From DATCHW01 sp963806045 (GTDB taxonomy: Bacteria; Bacteroidota; Ignavibacteria; Tepidaquicellales; Tepidaquicellaceae): a stretch of DNA of 64,000 bases. How positions within the stretch are numbered: position 1 is the first letter of the stretch; the number at the start of each line of letters is the position of its first letter. This document shows, in pieces, positions 48,535 through 59,968 of this stretch. The stretch is taken from contig CAWDWP010000001.1 in NCBI GenBank assembly GCA_963806045.1, forward strand, positions 496,001 to 560,000. The letters are read 5' to 3'. Both the position numbers and the translations under genes were made by a program. Under the pieces are notes generated by a model. That model was not told the origin of the DNA, searched no databases, and worked only from the letters and a program-made list of their open reading frames with translations.

Positions 48535-51451
48535 TTATTTTATCAGCATCATTTTCTTCACATCAACAAATCCATTCGATTCAAGTTTGTAGAAATACAC
48601 ACCGCTTGAAAGATTTGAACCGTCGAAATCTACAATGTAGCTTCCCGGTGACTTTACTTCATTTACAAGTCGTGTTACTTCTCTGCCTAATACATCATAT
48701 ACTTTCATCGTAACTAATCCCTGTTTCGGTATTCCATATTTTATTTGTGTTACAGGATTGAAAGGATTCGGATAGTTTTGTTCAGACGTATAAACTTTCG
48801 GAATAGTTGAATTATTTCAACTCCGACATGTATTCATGAAACCAGCAAGTATTTGCTATCCCGGAGGTATCATTTCGATAACCGCTAGGCTCTGAATCTT
48901 ATCACATCCGTCACCTGTAGATAAATCATACTTATCAGTTCCCCAATGAGATTCCGGTTGGAGAAAGTTGCTAATTGGCTAACCGTTGAAAGGGAATTGG
49001 TCATGCAGAATTTGTATTGCTCCATAATTTCCACAGAGGCGTAGATTACTTGTTCCGTTCCATTGGAATGGTGTGGATGAGTTGAATATATTGTAATACC
49101 TGTTCCAGGAATTGTTAAACTGAATCATAGCAAGTTGTCCAACTGGTTAAGGAAATCCGGTAAGAGCTGTCAAACTGGTATTCAGGAATTTAACTTTAAA
49201 TCCGTTGCATGCAGCGGGTACCGCTACCAATAACCGTAAATCCGACCTTACTAATTGTACCGGACGCACCACCATAGGCGAGTAATTCGGAGCTGTTGTA
49301 TATAATAATCCGTTCGCCATCATCCAGTAAGTAGTGAATGGGAAATTTGAAGAAAAGTTCCGGTACCTATACAAGCTGTGGCTTGTGCAATAATTTTAAA
49401 GCCATACGAAATCGTTGAGTCACGTTATGGTTGGAACTGAATTATCCTGCGCAATAACTTTGTAAAATATTATGTCACCTGTAATTTACATCTGGTTGTA
49501 GTAGAGTTAAATGCTGCTGTGTATGTTGAACCGGTTGTGAAGCAGCAGTTTAAATCGTTTTTAGGTTCCGTTAGGAGTCCTTTTATCCAGTTTACCCAGC
49601 ACTGAGTCTACGCCGATGTTATCTGTAACATGAGGCTGTAACTGTAACAGGCCAGTGCTGACTTAGGACGGTCAGGAACAGAGTGTGAGAAATTACCGGA
49701 TTGGTTGTATCAGGGCTGCCTGGAAACGAATAAAAATTACCCGGCGCACCTGCAGGGGCAAATGGCTGTTCTGTTTAATGATTGTCAGCTGTTCATATAT
49801 AATATCTGTATATATACCGGTCCGCTAATGTTAAATTTGCCGTCCAGTTATCCCGCTTGAATTTAGCAAGTGATACACTGTCAGTAAATGCTCCTGCACC
49901 TTTACCATAGAATAATTTAGTCTTCGATGGGTTACAAGGGCTGAACCTGCGGGAGTGATTGTGCAGTTAACTGCTCTTGTTCCGGTTGATCTGTTCCGTA
50001 TTACCTAGATGAGTATGAGCAATTGCAGGACCAAAATCAATCGCAGCATGTCCAGGCTTGCAAAACTACCTGATTTATTGTCAAACCAGAAAGGCCACAC
50101 TTTACCGTTTGTAGCTGTTATTCCGATGTAATCGCCCATATAAGGAGCGAAATTGGGTTCACCCTGCGGTTTCCATCTATGGTCACTTACTTTAGTGTCA
50201 GTCCAGGTAGTTCCCGCCGTCGAGAGAACGTGAAACAATAGGTCTCACGCGGAATCTCCAACTGAGGGATAATTTCTGTTATCGTAATAAAGAACATTCA
50301 CACCGCCCGTAGGATCCACTACTGACTGCAGGGAAGAATTGAACTTTTCCATTGCTTAATCCATCTTGATTAACCCTGATTCCTGAAGACCAGGTCGTAC
50401 CGCCGTCGGTCGAACGGTGTAACACTAACATCAGCATCGGTACCGGCAGGTGATAAATTCTTTTCGCAGATCCACTATATATAGGTAACCGTTTCTCGGA
50501 CCGCCTGATTTATCGCAAGCCAATTCTTGGGAAGTCTATTTACTCTTACACCCCATCCATTAAAATTGGAGTTGTCTCTAATACCACTCACTGGAAAATG
50601 CCGCTTCATTGACAATCCAGTTTACTCCACCGTTAGTAGATTTGGCAAATCCGCAGTCTTCGGTAAGTGACGACACCTGATTGTCTTGACCAGGTAGCGT
50701 AAACAACTCCCGCGGGACCTACAACGACATCTGCTCCTTGCGATGTATGAAGAAGGTGGATTATTTGTTGTGCTGTTGACCCAGCTACCCCGCTGTTGGT
50801 TGTATACGATACCATTATCGGCCAGGTACCTGATGCTTTTACTCCATACAGTATAAGTTCTTCCGTAATAGGGACTCGAGGGTACATCATCTGTTCCTGT
50901 TAAATTCTTGTCAGATGGTGAACCACCCACATTATAAAAAGGAGTAGACCAGTTTACTCCGTAATTAGTAGAATACATTCCAAGCATAGCAATGGTACCT
51001 TAGTATTTAATGTAGTAAATACAAAAACACCATTTTTATCTATTGCAGGTGCGGGGTCACTGGCACCTGAAGGGCAATTAGGCATAATATCTGTTCCATA
51101 CCAGTTCAAGCCTCCGTTTGTAGAAACATAAACTCCTTGTGAATATGTGGAGCCTGCAGTTGAGTTAGAGGCACCATATAATAACATTGGAAAAGCAGGA
51201 TTGCTCGATAGATATATTTCATCCTGCTGGTTTGTATTTGGAAGCACCCTGAAATTAGGACCTACAGCATTTATCCCACTAGGGGAATAATAATATGTAG
51301 TTAATTTGTTTGGATTTTCCCATGGTATAACTATCGCCGGTTTGTAATTTTTAACCAGCGGTGGTTTAACTGTTGACCAGGGGACCTGTGAAAACGATAT
51401 ATTACTAATCAATAAAATTGATAATAATAACAGTAAAGAAATTTTCTTCAT
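48535..51451 (-). pseudogene. Sialidase-fold T9SS protein, heavily frameshifted paralogue of 51680-54582
   Basis: The N-terminal about 165 codons (from 51451) are in one frame: signal peptide MKKISLLLLLSILLISNISF and then a region parallel to the neighbour (LPNTNQQDEIYLSSNPAFPM, GVYVSTNGGLNWYGTDIMPN). Below 50990 the sequence remains alignable to the neighbour (Asp-box-like segments, FWFDNKSGS, APYMGDYIGI, and the sorting domain ending VKKMMLIK at 48535). However, it changes frame every few tens to about 150 bases down to about 48830. Losses and gains are single bases, often within otherwise identical words. The reconstructed length would be about 960 residues. This is either a decayed duplicate or a stretch of low-accuracy sequence. 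Confidence 0.8.
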
Positions 51452-51616
51452 TGTGGTTTTGGTTAGTTAGTTAATAGTACTTATAACAATAATTGAATTA
51501 TAATCGATTAATTAAAAACATAAAATAATTTATTAAGTCTAAATAAAAAAGACCTTAAATTTTTTAAAAAAGGATTTTGCAGTTGTAATGTTTTAATTTG
51601 AATTGCAGAGAGACAT

Positions 51617-51645
51617 AAAAAAACAAGGGGTCTGAAACCCCTTGT
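51617..51645 (-). terminator. Rho-independent terminator after the sialidase-fold gene
   Basis: Nine-base stem ACAAGGGGT / ACCCCTTGT with a five-base loop, followed on the minus strand by seven T. It is 35 bases beyond the stop at 51680. Confidence 0.88.
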
Positions 51646-51679
51646 CAATAATAATATTTACATTTTATAATTAACTCTT

Positions 51680-54582
51680 TTACTTGATTAATATCATTCT
51701 CTTTACATCTATGAATGTTCCGGCTTCGAGTCTATAGAAATATACTCCGCTTGCGAGCTTTGAAGCATCGAAATCCACAATATATCTGCCGGGAGTTTTA
51801 ACTTCATTTACTAAAGTCGTAATTTCCCTTCCCAAAACGTCAAATATTTTCAATTTAGTTAATCCTTGTTTTGCAATGTCAAATTTAATTTGTGTAACAG
51901 GATTAAATGGATTCGGATAATTCTGAGATAAAGAATACACATCCGGAACATAATTGCCGATATTCCTTATTCCAATCGGGTCAAGGCTTATAACGAAACA
52001 AGTATTAGCCCTGCCGGGTGGTAATATAGTCGAAGTCCACGTTTCGTTAGTGCATCCGTCACCTGTCTCAAGGTCCTGGTATTTTCCCCAGAACATTCCG
52101 GGTGCATTATGAGAATAAACAGGTGAATATTGTGTGTATGATGAATTGTTAAAGCAAACTTCCATTAGCAAATTACTGTGACCATTCCAGGCAAACTGGT
52201 TGCTTAATGTAATAAACTGTAAACCGGGACCCGGAACTGTATAAGCACCGTCATAGCAGACAGTCCATCCTGTAGAAGTGAATCCGGATATCTGTGTTAG
52301 ATTAGTTTGCTGAAATTTAATTTTGAAACCGTTTATTACAGCCGGGTCAGCTGAAACAAATGTAAATCCAACTTTTTGAATACGACCTGAATCACCTCCG
52401 ATAGGCATGTATTTCTGAAGCAGTATAAAGATAATCAGTTCTGCCATCCATCCAGTAAGTAGTGAATGGGAAATATGAAGGAATAACACCATTACCAATA
52501 CAGGCACTGGTTAGAGCAATAATTTTAAATTGGTATAAGACTGTCGAATCAATGTTATGTGCAGCGGATATGTCTCTTGCGAATATTCTGTAGTATATCG
52601 AGTCATAATAGTTCACCTGTGAAGTATCGGAATTAAAAGGGGCTGTATATATGCTTCCGCCCGAATTACTCAGATTGAATCTGCTAAGTCCTGTCGAAAC
52701 AGAATTCTTATACCATTTTACCCAGACAGAGTCGACTCCCAGATTATCAGTTACTACTGCACTAACAGTTGCAGGCCATAAATTTCTTGGAATGTTCGAC
52801 AGTGGGGAATGTGATATTACAGGCTTTTCAATATCAGTTCCTGCTGTGAATGAATAGAAACTACCCGGCGCACCTGAAGGGGCAAATGCAACTCTGTTCA
52901 GGTTATCAACAGCTCTTAAATAATATTTATACAATCCTGCACCATTTAATGTTAAATTTGCAGTCCAGTTATTTCCGCTTGAGTTCGTCATCAGAATACT
53001 ATCAAATGAACCTGCATCTTTTGCTACAAATAACTTTGTGAGTGATGCAACGATGGGGGAACCGGCAGGTGTGATTACTGCATTTACAGCCCGTGTACCT
53101 GAAGTTAATTCCGTATTACCAAGCGGAGTGTGGTTTATAGCCGGACCTAAATCAATTGATGCAGTCCAGGCTTGCATGGAACCTGATTTATTATCAAACC
53201 AGAAGGGCCATACTTTATTATTTCCGGAAGCTATTCCGATATAATCTCCCATATATGGTGCAAAGTTAGGTTCTGGTGCAGGTTTCCAGCGATGGTCGCT
53301 TACAGTTATATCTGTCCAGGTGTTACCGCCATCGATAGACCTTGAAAGAAATGTTTCGCAGGAATCACCGACTGAAGGGTAATTTCGATTATCATAATAT
53401 GTAATATTAATTCCACCATAAACATCAACATTAATAGCAGGGAAGAACTGAACTTTTCCGTTATTCATTGCATCCTGATTCACTCTTATTCCAGAAGACC
53501 AGGTTGTACCTCCGTCTGTTGAACGATGAAGAACGATGTCAGGGTCACTTCCTGCAGGAGAAATATTCTGGTCGCATGTCACAATATAAATCCATCCGTT
53601 TCTTGCTCCGCCGCTCTTATCCACTCCGATTCTCGGAAAACTATTTACTCTTACACCCCAGCCATTAAAAGAGCTTGAACGGATTCCGTTCATATCAAAT
53701 GCATTCTCAGTATACTGACCAGGAAGAACCTCCATTTACTGACTTTGCAAATCCGCAATAATCTTCTGTGTATGGAACCGGTGTTGTTGCTGATGCCCAG
53801 CATACATAAACATTTCCCTGTGGACCAACAGCAACATCACACCCTGCAGAATAATGACCGGCCGGAGGCAAATTAATTTGAACAGGTGAACTCCAGTTTT
53901 GCCCGCTGTTCGATGTTTGTGAAATCATTATTGCAGGTTGTGCAAGCGCAAAATTGCTCCATACCGAATATGAATTTCCATAATATGCACTTGAAGGAAC
54001 ATCATCTGTTCCTGCCATATTTTTGTCTGAATATAAGCTTGTTATTGTTTGATAAGCTGACCAGTCTGTTCCATTGTTTGTGGAATAATTCGCAATCATA
54101 GTAGCAACAGAACCTGTTGTATTAAGTGTAGTAAAAATAAAAGTACCATTTTTATCAATTATCGGTGCCGGGTCTGAAGTTGAAGGAGGTAAATTAGGCA
54201 ATATATCATTGCCGAACCAGTTAACACCGCCGTTTAATGTTATATACATTCCCTGTCCATATGAAGAACCTACAGTGGTATTGGCAGAACCGAACATAAT
54301 CAGAGGATTAACAGGATTGCTTACCAATATAACTTCATTCTGCTGATTTGAATTAGGCAGTACTCTTACATTTGGGGATACTACAAGAGTACCCGCAGGT
54401 GTATAATATACTCTTGTAACCGTATTAGGATTTATATAAGTATAATTTACACCCGGAAGTTTTGCATAGTTCGTTGGTTTCAGTTTTGCCATAATTCGCG
54501 GATCCTGAGACCATTTTTCCTGTGCGAATGTCAGATTTAATAAAGATAATACGGATAAAAATGAGAATATTATTTTTTTCAT
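51680..54582 (-). CDS. Sialidase-fold (BNR) secreted protein with T9SS sorting domain, two frameshifts
   Basis: Signal peptide MKKIIFSFLSVLSLLNLTFA at 54582. The first piece (to about 53715) contains GMYITLNGGVNWFGND and FAKSVNGGSSW Asp-box-like motifs. The second (about 53735-52400) has ILHRSTDGGTTWSSG and LSRSIDGGNTWTDI Asp boxes, FWFDNKSGSM and Ig-like segments (ITPAGSPIVASLTKLFVAKD). The third (about 52500-51680) runs to the sorting domain (LSQNYPNPFNPVTQIKFDIA to VKRMILIK). The pieces overlap by 28 and 115 bases, so two single-base indels separate them. The reconstructed protein is about 965 residues. It belongs to the exo-sialidase-like fold family but the catalytic Arg triad is not evident, so enzymatic activity is doubtful. 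It is the better-preserved member of a tandem pair. Confidence 0.85.
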
Positions 54583-54689
54583 TCAGCCAATATAGATTTT
54601 TAATAATCTTTGCTAAAGTAACAATAAAATATTATAATATTAACGCAAAAAAAACAATCAGTTCGTATCATTATAATAACCTGATAAAA

Positions 54690-54720
54690 GTAAAAAAAGG
54701 GTGCTCGAATAAGCACCCCT
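54690..54720 (-). terminator. Rho-independent terminator of the propeller gene at 54751
   Basis: Stem AAGGGTGCT / AGCACCCCT with a six-base loop, followed on the minus strand by seven T. It is about 30 bases beyond the stop at 54751. Confidence 0.85.
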
Positions 54721-54750
54721 TTGAAAGAAAGAAGGAAATGAAAAACACTT

Positions 54751-56436
54751 TTATTTAATCACTACCATTCTTTTCATAATAACTGACTGATTCCCATTCG
54801 AATTTGTTGTCAGCTTATAAAAGTAATTACCACTTGCAAGATTGGAAGCATTGAACTGCACGGTATAGAAACCGGCTTTCATCTGATCATTTACCAATGT
54901 TGCAACTTCTTTACCTGTCAGGTCATAAACTTTCATCATAACTCTTGAATCCTGAGATATTTCATAGTCTATGTTAGTAACAGGATTGAATGGATTCGGG
55001 TAGTTCTGGTGCAGATTATTTTGTTTGGCATTCGAGATAACAACAGTACCTGCTAAATTATAATATTTATAATTGCCATTATAATCCATTTGTTTCAATT
55101 TATAATTGAATTTTCCGCTGTTAAGTTTTTTATCTGTAAAATTATATTCAATTGTGTTTGTAGTGTTACCATTACCTTTTACGAATCCTGCTTTTATCCA
55201 GTTTCCGGGATCCTGATTGTCTAATCCTGATTGAATCCTGTAAATTTCAAATCCGTAATTATTTTCTTCCATTGTTGTTTCCCATTTTAGGTTAACATCT
55301 CTTCCGCTTACTCCGTAAGTGAATGATGATAATTCAACAGGCATTGGAGAATCGCTGAGTCTGAAAAGCGTGCCATTGCTCGCAGATGTTGCAACCTGTG
55401 AGAGTGATGATGCATAAGCTAAATCCATGTGCGTGATTCCGTTTGATGACTGTACGTACGAAATTGATGACCAGGTTGCCCCGTTGTCATCACTTTTACA
55501 ACTCTGTGAGGAGGCACCTGAGGATACGAGATATACCGTGGTAAATCCGGGTACCCATTTTAATTCTCCAAAATTAGTAGTTGTACCATTCGTTAAAGGT
55601 ACATTTTGCTGGAACCAGTTGTTGCCGCCATTAGTGGTTCTTGCTATTGCTGTCTGAGTTCCATAACCTGCAGCAACACCGTTAAGTTTATCAGAACTGA
55701 AAGCGATAGATGTTACAAAACCCGTCGGTCCCTGTGCTCCGGTAAGTGTTCTTCGTGTCCAGGAGGTTCCGCTGTTGGAAGTAAAATAAATCTGAGGTGA
55801 TTTATTTAATCCAAAACCATAAAATGTTGCATCTACGCAAAATACTGAATTTTGAGCGGAAGCATTTCCTGAAATTCCGGGAATAGTTGTTGTAGTAGTC
55901 CAGGTTATCCCGCCATCAGTAGTTTTTGAAAGCCAGAATGCACCACCGACACCGGACGGAGGGTCGCTTTGTGCTATTCCGAACATAGGATTTGTTTTTG
56001 AAAAAACAATTCCGTTAATAAATCCTGCTGTCCCGCCTGTATGAAGTATCCGGGTCCAGGTTGTTCCGCCATTTGTAGTTTTGAATACTCCTGCATCCCC
56101 GCCATTTTGAGGTGAACAACCTACATATATTGTATTGATATCTACAGCCCATATGCAATATATTTCAGCAGTAATACCTGTTGTTGGTACAGAGACATAA
56201 CTAGCACCATTATTAGTTGTTTTATAAATGACGGGTGTACCTGCTAGGCTTGGATTAGCGTTAGCCGGACCACCACCTATGAAAAATACCTGATCATTTA
56301 CAGCAGATATACTTGGAAAACTTCCCAAATTTGTAAGAGTTCCAAACGGTGTCCAGTCTGCAAATGAATAATGAAAAGCTGTAAAAATAAATAATACAGC
56401 AATAAATAACTTAAATAATTTGTTTTTTTGTTTCAT
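54751..56436 (-). CDS. Propeller-like protein with FN3-like and T9SS sorting domains
   Basis: 561 residues, intact. Signal peptide (LFKLFIAVLFIFTAFHYSFA), then BNR/Ycf48-like repeats to about residue 365 (PVIYKTTNNGASYVSVPTTG, VFKTTNGGTTWTRILHTGG, FWLSKTTDGGITWTTTTT). An FN3-like segment follows (MPVELSSFTYGVSGRDVNLK, WETTMEENNYGFEIYRI; about 370-470). The sorting domain starts LHQNYPNPFNPVTNIDYEIS and ends MKRMVVIK. The extra FN3-like module, common before sorting domains in Bacteroidota, sets it apart from the other propeller genes in the window. Probably surface-attached or secreted. Confidence 0.9.
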   Translation of the reverse strand: MKQKNKLFKLFIAVLFIFTAFHYSFADWTPFGTLTNLGSFPSISAVNDQVFFIGGGPANANPSLAGTPVIYKTTNNGASYVSVPTTGITAEIYCIWAVDINTIYVGCSPQNGGDAGVFKTTNGGTTWTRILHTGGTAGFINGIVFSKTNPMFGIAQSDPPSGVGGAFWLSKTTDGGITWTTTTTIPGISGNASAQNSVFCVDATFYGFGLNKSPQIYFTSNSGTSWTRRTLTGAQGPTGFVTSIAFSSDKLNGVAAGYGTQTAIARTTNGGNNWFQQNVPLTNGTTTNFGELKWVPGFTTVYLVSSGASSQSCKSDDNGATWSSISYVQSSNGITHMDLAYASSLSQVATSASNGTLFRLSDSPMPVELSSFTYGVSGRDVNLKWETTMEENNYGFEIYRIQSGLDNQDPGNWIKAGFVKGNGNTTNTIEYNFTDKKLNSGKFNYKLKQMDYNGNYKYYNLAGTVVISNAKQNNLHQNYPNPFNPVTNIDYEISQDSRVMMKVYDLTGKEVATLVNDQMKAGFYTVQFNASNLASGNYFYKLTTNSNGNQSVIMKRMVVIK

Positions 56437-56871
56437 GATTTTTTTTACCTTCTTTCATTTTTTAAAATACCTTTTTTCTTCTGGCTGTCGTTATTGCAAA
56501 TGATATACCAAAAAAATCAGCGTTTTTTCGTATAAATTCGAAGATTTAATATTCTGGATGATAGTTCCGATACTATACAGCTTGTCATTATTACTATAAT
56601 CCGAAGTGTGGAAGAGAAATCTTAGTGAAGTCAAAAGAACTAAATATTAGCTCTATAAGAAGAAAAGGTTTTAGAAAGAATCATTATTATATTCGCCGGT
56701 ATTAATTTATGAACAATAAAAATCATTTCTGGAAATATTGCTAAAGGATATTAAATGTTACTTAACATTAATCTATTAATTTAATATTGAAATTTTTATA
56801 TTTGCTCGGTTGTAAGAAAGATCTTTCCATTTAAATATATTTTAATTAAACAAAAAAGAGAGGAGCATTTA
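56437..56871. other. 435-base divergent intergenic region
   Basis: Between the minus-strand propeller gene (start 56436) and the plus-strand receptor gene (start 56872). AT-rich, with no open frame I would call. It must hold promoters for both directions; one candidate is given at 56797. Confidence 0.55.
56797..56804 (+). promoter_or_regulatory. Candidate Bacteroidota -7 promoter element (TATATTTG)
   Basis: Exact match to TAnnTTTG, 67 bases before the receptor ATG. An upstream TTTG at the usual spacing is not seen, so confidence is moderate. GAGAGGAG just before 56872 is a good ribosome binding site. Confidence 0.4.
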
Positions 56872-59786
56872 ATGCGAAAATTCTTTTCTGCCTTTTTACT
56901 TTTATTTCTTGCTGCATTTTTACTTAGTTCTGTATATGCACAGAATTATAGCATATCCGGAAAAGTAAAAAATGCAGAGACAGGTGAATTTGTAGCGAAT
57001 GCAAAAGTAAATTTGACTCCCGGAACTGATGCTGTAATAACAGATGCAATTGGTTATTACGAGTTGACTAATATTCCCTCCGGAAGTTACATTATAAAAT
57101 TCAGCTATATAGGTTATGAAACATTTATGAAAACTATTGACCTGAAAGCTGATATGGTTATAGATGTTGACCTGAAAGCAGGAGGCATCTCGACTGAATT
57201 AATTGAAATTAATAGGGCAAGGGATAGGGAAACTCCCGTTGCATTTTCTGACATCGATAAAACAAAGATAGGAAAAGTTATGTCAGGTCAGGATGCTCCA
57301 TTGCTGGTTAGAGGTACTCCCGGGCTTTACACATATTCAACGGATGGTGTTGGTAATGGCGAAGGTCAGCTTCTTGTAAGGGGATTTAGCCAAAACTATG
57401 TCCAGGTTTTAATAAATGGAATACCAACCAATGACCCCGAATCTAATTCAGTCTATTGGTCGAACTGGGGAGCAGTTTCTGCAAATGCAAGTTCCATTCA
57501 GATTCAAAGAGGTGCTGGTTCATCACTTTACGGTGCGGGTTCATTCGGAGGTTCTTTTAATATTTTAACCGAATCCGCCCTGCCGACTTCATACTACGGA
57601 CTAAATTTGAATTTAGGAAGTCCTTTGAATACAGCCTATGGATTTACTGCGAACACAGGGTTGATAAAGAATAAATTTTCAGGGACATTAAATATTGACA
57701 GAAAAATTGCTGAAGGTACAAGAGTGAGCGGAAGATATGAAGGAATAAATTATTATACCTCGATAGCATTTTTTCCAACAAGTAAACAAAGCGTTAAAGT
57801 CATACTTCACGGAGCACCGCAGGAACATGGCTACTCCTGGAGCAATGACGTAATATATTTTAAAAAATTCGGATATAAAGCTAATCCGGCTCCTTTTATT
57901 CCGACGTCTGTTGTTCAACAGTTACCCGTAAATAAAACAAACGGATTGCCAAATTATGGGTTGCTGGACGACTCAAGAGAACTTCGCGATAATAACTTCG
58001 TTAATATTTCCCATAACTTTTTCCATAAGCCTCAGGCAGAACTTCATTACACTTATGAATTTTCTCCGAAGGCAATGCTGAATACCACGATGTTTTATTC
58101 AATGGGCAGAGGCGGCGGTTCAAGCATTACAGGCTCAGGGACTTTGTTTTCTTTCAAAAGACCAAACACTGGAAATAACGGGTTCAGCATTGACACTCTT
58201 ACAACTAATTTATATAACAATGAAGGATATATTGGTGATACCACAGCGGCTAATATATATTTAAAAAATGCCGCACAAAGAATCAGTTATTCTTTCCATA
58301 AACAATATGGAATACTTGCAAGCATGCAGGCAAAACTGAATAAAGACTTTAATGTCACCGCAGGTGGTGAATTCAGAAACTGGAATGCCGAACACCCCGG
58401 ATACTTCACCAACTTATTCGGCAAAACTACAACTACACAAACTTATGCTTATATTGATACAGCCGGTAAACCACCAAAGACTTTCACACGTGTTGCAACT
58501 CAGGGTGACCTGAATGGTCCGACAAGCGATATAGGAAATATATTCGGATGGGACCAGAACAATGACCCGACGTTATAAGACACAATATAGAAATTATAAT
58601 GGCGAAACGCCCCAGTACACTTTATTTGCTCAGGGAAATTACCAGATTAAAAATCTTAATATTATGGGTTCGATTCAATATGTATGGTATAAATACAAAC
58701 TGACAGAAAATATGCCAAGCGAAAATGCAATAGGAGCTCCGGTATTAACAGCAGATACAACAGAAGGTATTCGAGGAGACGGTTTATTTTATATGCACGG
58801 TACAAATAATAAAATGTATGCATTCCAGCTCGTAAACGCCGAAAGGTCAAGAGGATTCATACAGCCCAAAATTGGTTTCAACTATAACATAACAAGTAAA
58901 TTAAATGTGTTTGGCAATTTTGCACACGTTGAAAGATTTGTAGATTTAGGTATTTATTATAACCAGGGCAGGGTTAACCCAAATGTTGATGATGAAAAAT
59001 CGAATCAGTTTGAACTTGGATTCGGATGGAATGATAATAATATTTTCTTTAAGGTAAACGGATATTATATGAACTGGCAGAATAAATCCACAAGAATAGT
59101 TGATGTTTCAAAAGCAGGAGAACCCGGATATGACAGAAACGGTGCAATCAGTTTACTTGTCGGCACATCAAGACATATGGGTGTTGAAATGGAATTAAAT
59201 GCAAAACTCGACAGATGGCTTCCGTTCAGAGGATTAAGTTTCAGCGGTTCATTTACTTTGATGGATAATAAATGGCTCTCAGTTCTTAATAATGTAAAAG
59301 TAGATCCTATAACAGGCCTGAGAACAGTGTTCAATTCTTCAGCAAGAGATGCAAATGGAAATATCTATACATTGTATTTTGACCAGCTTGAAAATACACC
59401 TGTCTCAAGCGGTCCTCAGCTTATGTTCAATGCAGGGTTGGATTACATTTATAAAGAATTCTTTACCGGAGCCGATGTAAACTTCTTTGCTAAAAACTAC
59501 CTGCTCGATGGAGGTTCTTACACAGCCACAGCAGGCAGAATTTCTCGGAAATTCATCAACGGGAAAAGAAGTCTGGAAATCAACTTACGATAACAGACTT
59601 CCGGCAGCAGTAACAGCGGATTTCTATGCCGGATATAATTATGAATTTGCAAAGTGGTTTAAAGGAACTATTACTTTTCAGGTTTTAAATATCTTCAATG
59701 CTGAATATTTTGCAGCAGCAGACCGGAATGGTCCGATTCCCGGAATGCTCAGAACATTCAGACTTAATGCTTCATTCGGATTGTAA
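56872..59786 (+). CDS. TonB-dependent receptor, two frameshifts
   Basis: Starts with AGAGAGGAG before the ATG and a signal peptide (FSAFLLLFLAAFLLSSVYAQ). A regulatory-like domain (YSISGKVKNAETGEFVANAK to SYIGYETFMKTIDL, about 27-110) is followed by a plug (SGQDAPLLVRGTPGLYTYST, LLVRGFSQNYVQVLINGIPT, SSIQIQRGAGSSLYGAGSFG; about 140-240). The rest is a long TonB barrel. The frame moves by one base near 58570 (NNDPT to YKTQYRNYN) and again by one base between about 59540 and 59590. The last frame runs WKSTYDNRLPAAVTADFYAG to FRLNASFGL at 59786, with the expected C-terminal strand. Reconstructed length is about 970 residues. This classical barrel class differs from the two other receptors in the window. 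No substrate gene is adjacent. Confidence 0.85.
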
Positions 59787-59801
59787 TTCGTTTTGCTCTA
59801 T

Positions 59802-59833
59802 AACACCCCCTCATTCCTGAGGGGGTGTTTTTA
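59802..59833 (+). terminator. Rho-independent terminator after the receptor gene
   Basis: Twelve-base stem AACACCCCCTCA / TGAGGGGGTGTT with a four-base loop, then TTTA. It lies 16 bases after the stop at 59786. Confidence 0.9.
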
Positions 59834-59968
59834 GGTTAAAATATTTAATTTTAATACTAAGATTACGATTCTTCTCACCTGAAAACTTAAGAATTTTAAT
59901 TTCAACATATTTATTTCTATTTTTTGTTTCATATATTACCTTTAATTTAGTATTAATTAATCGATACT

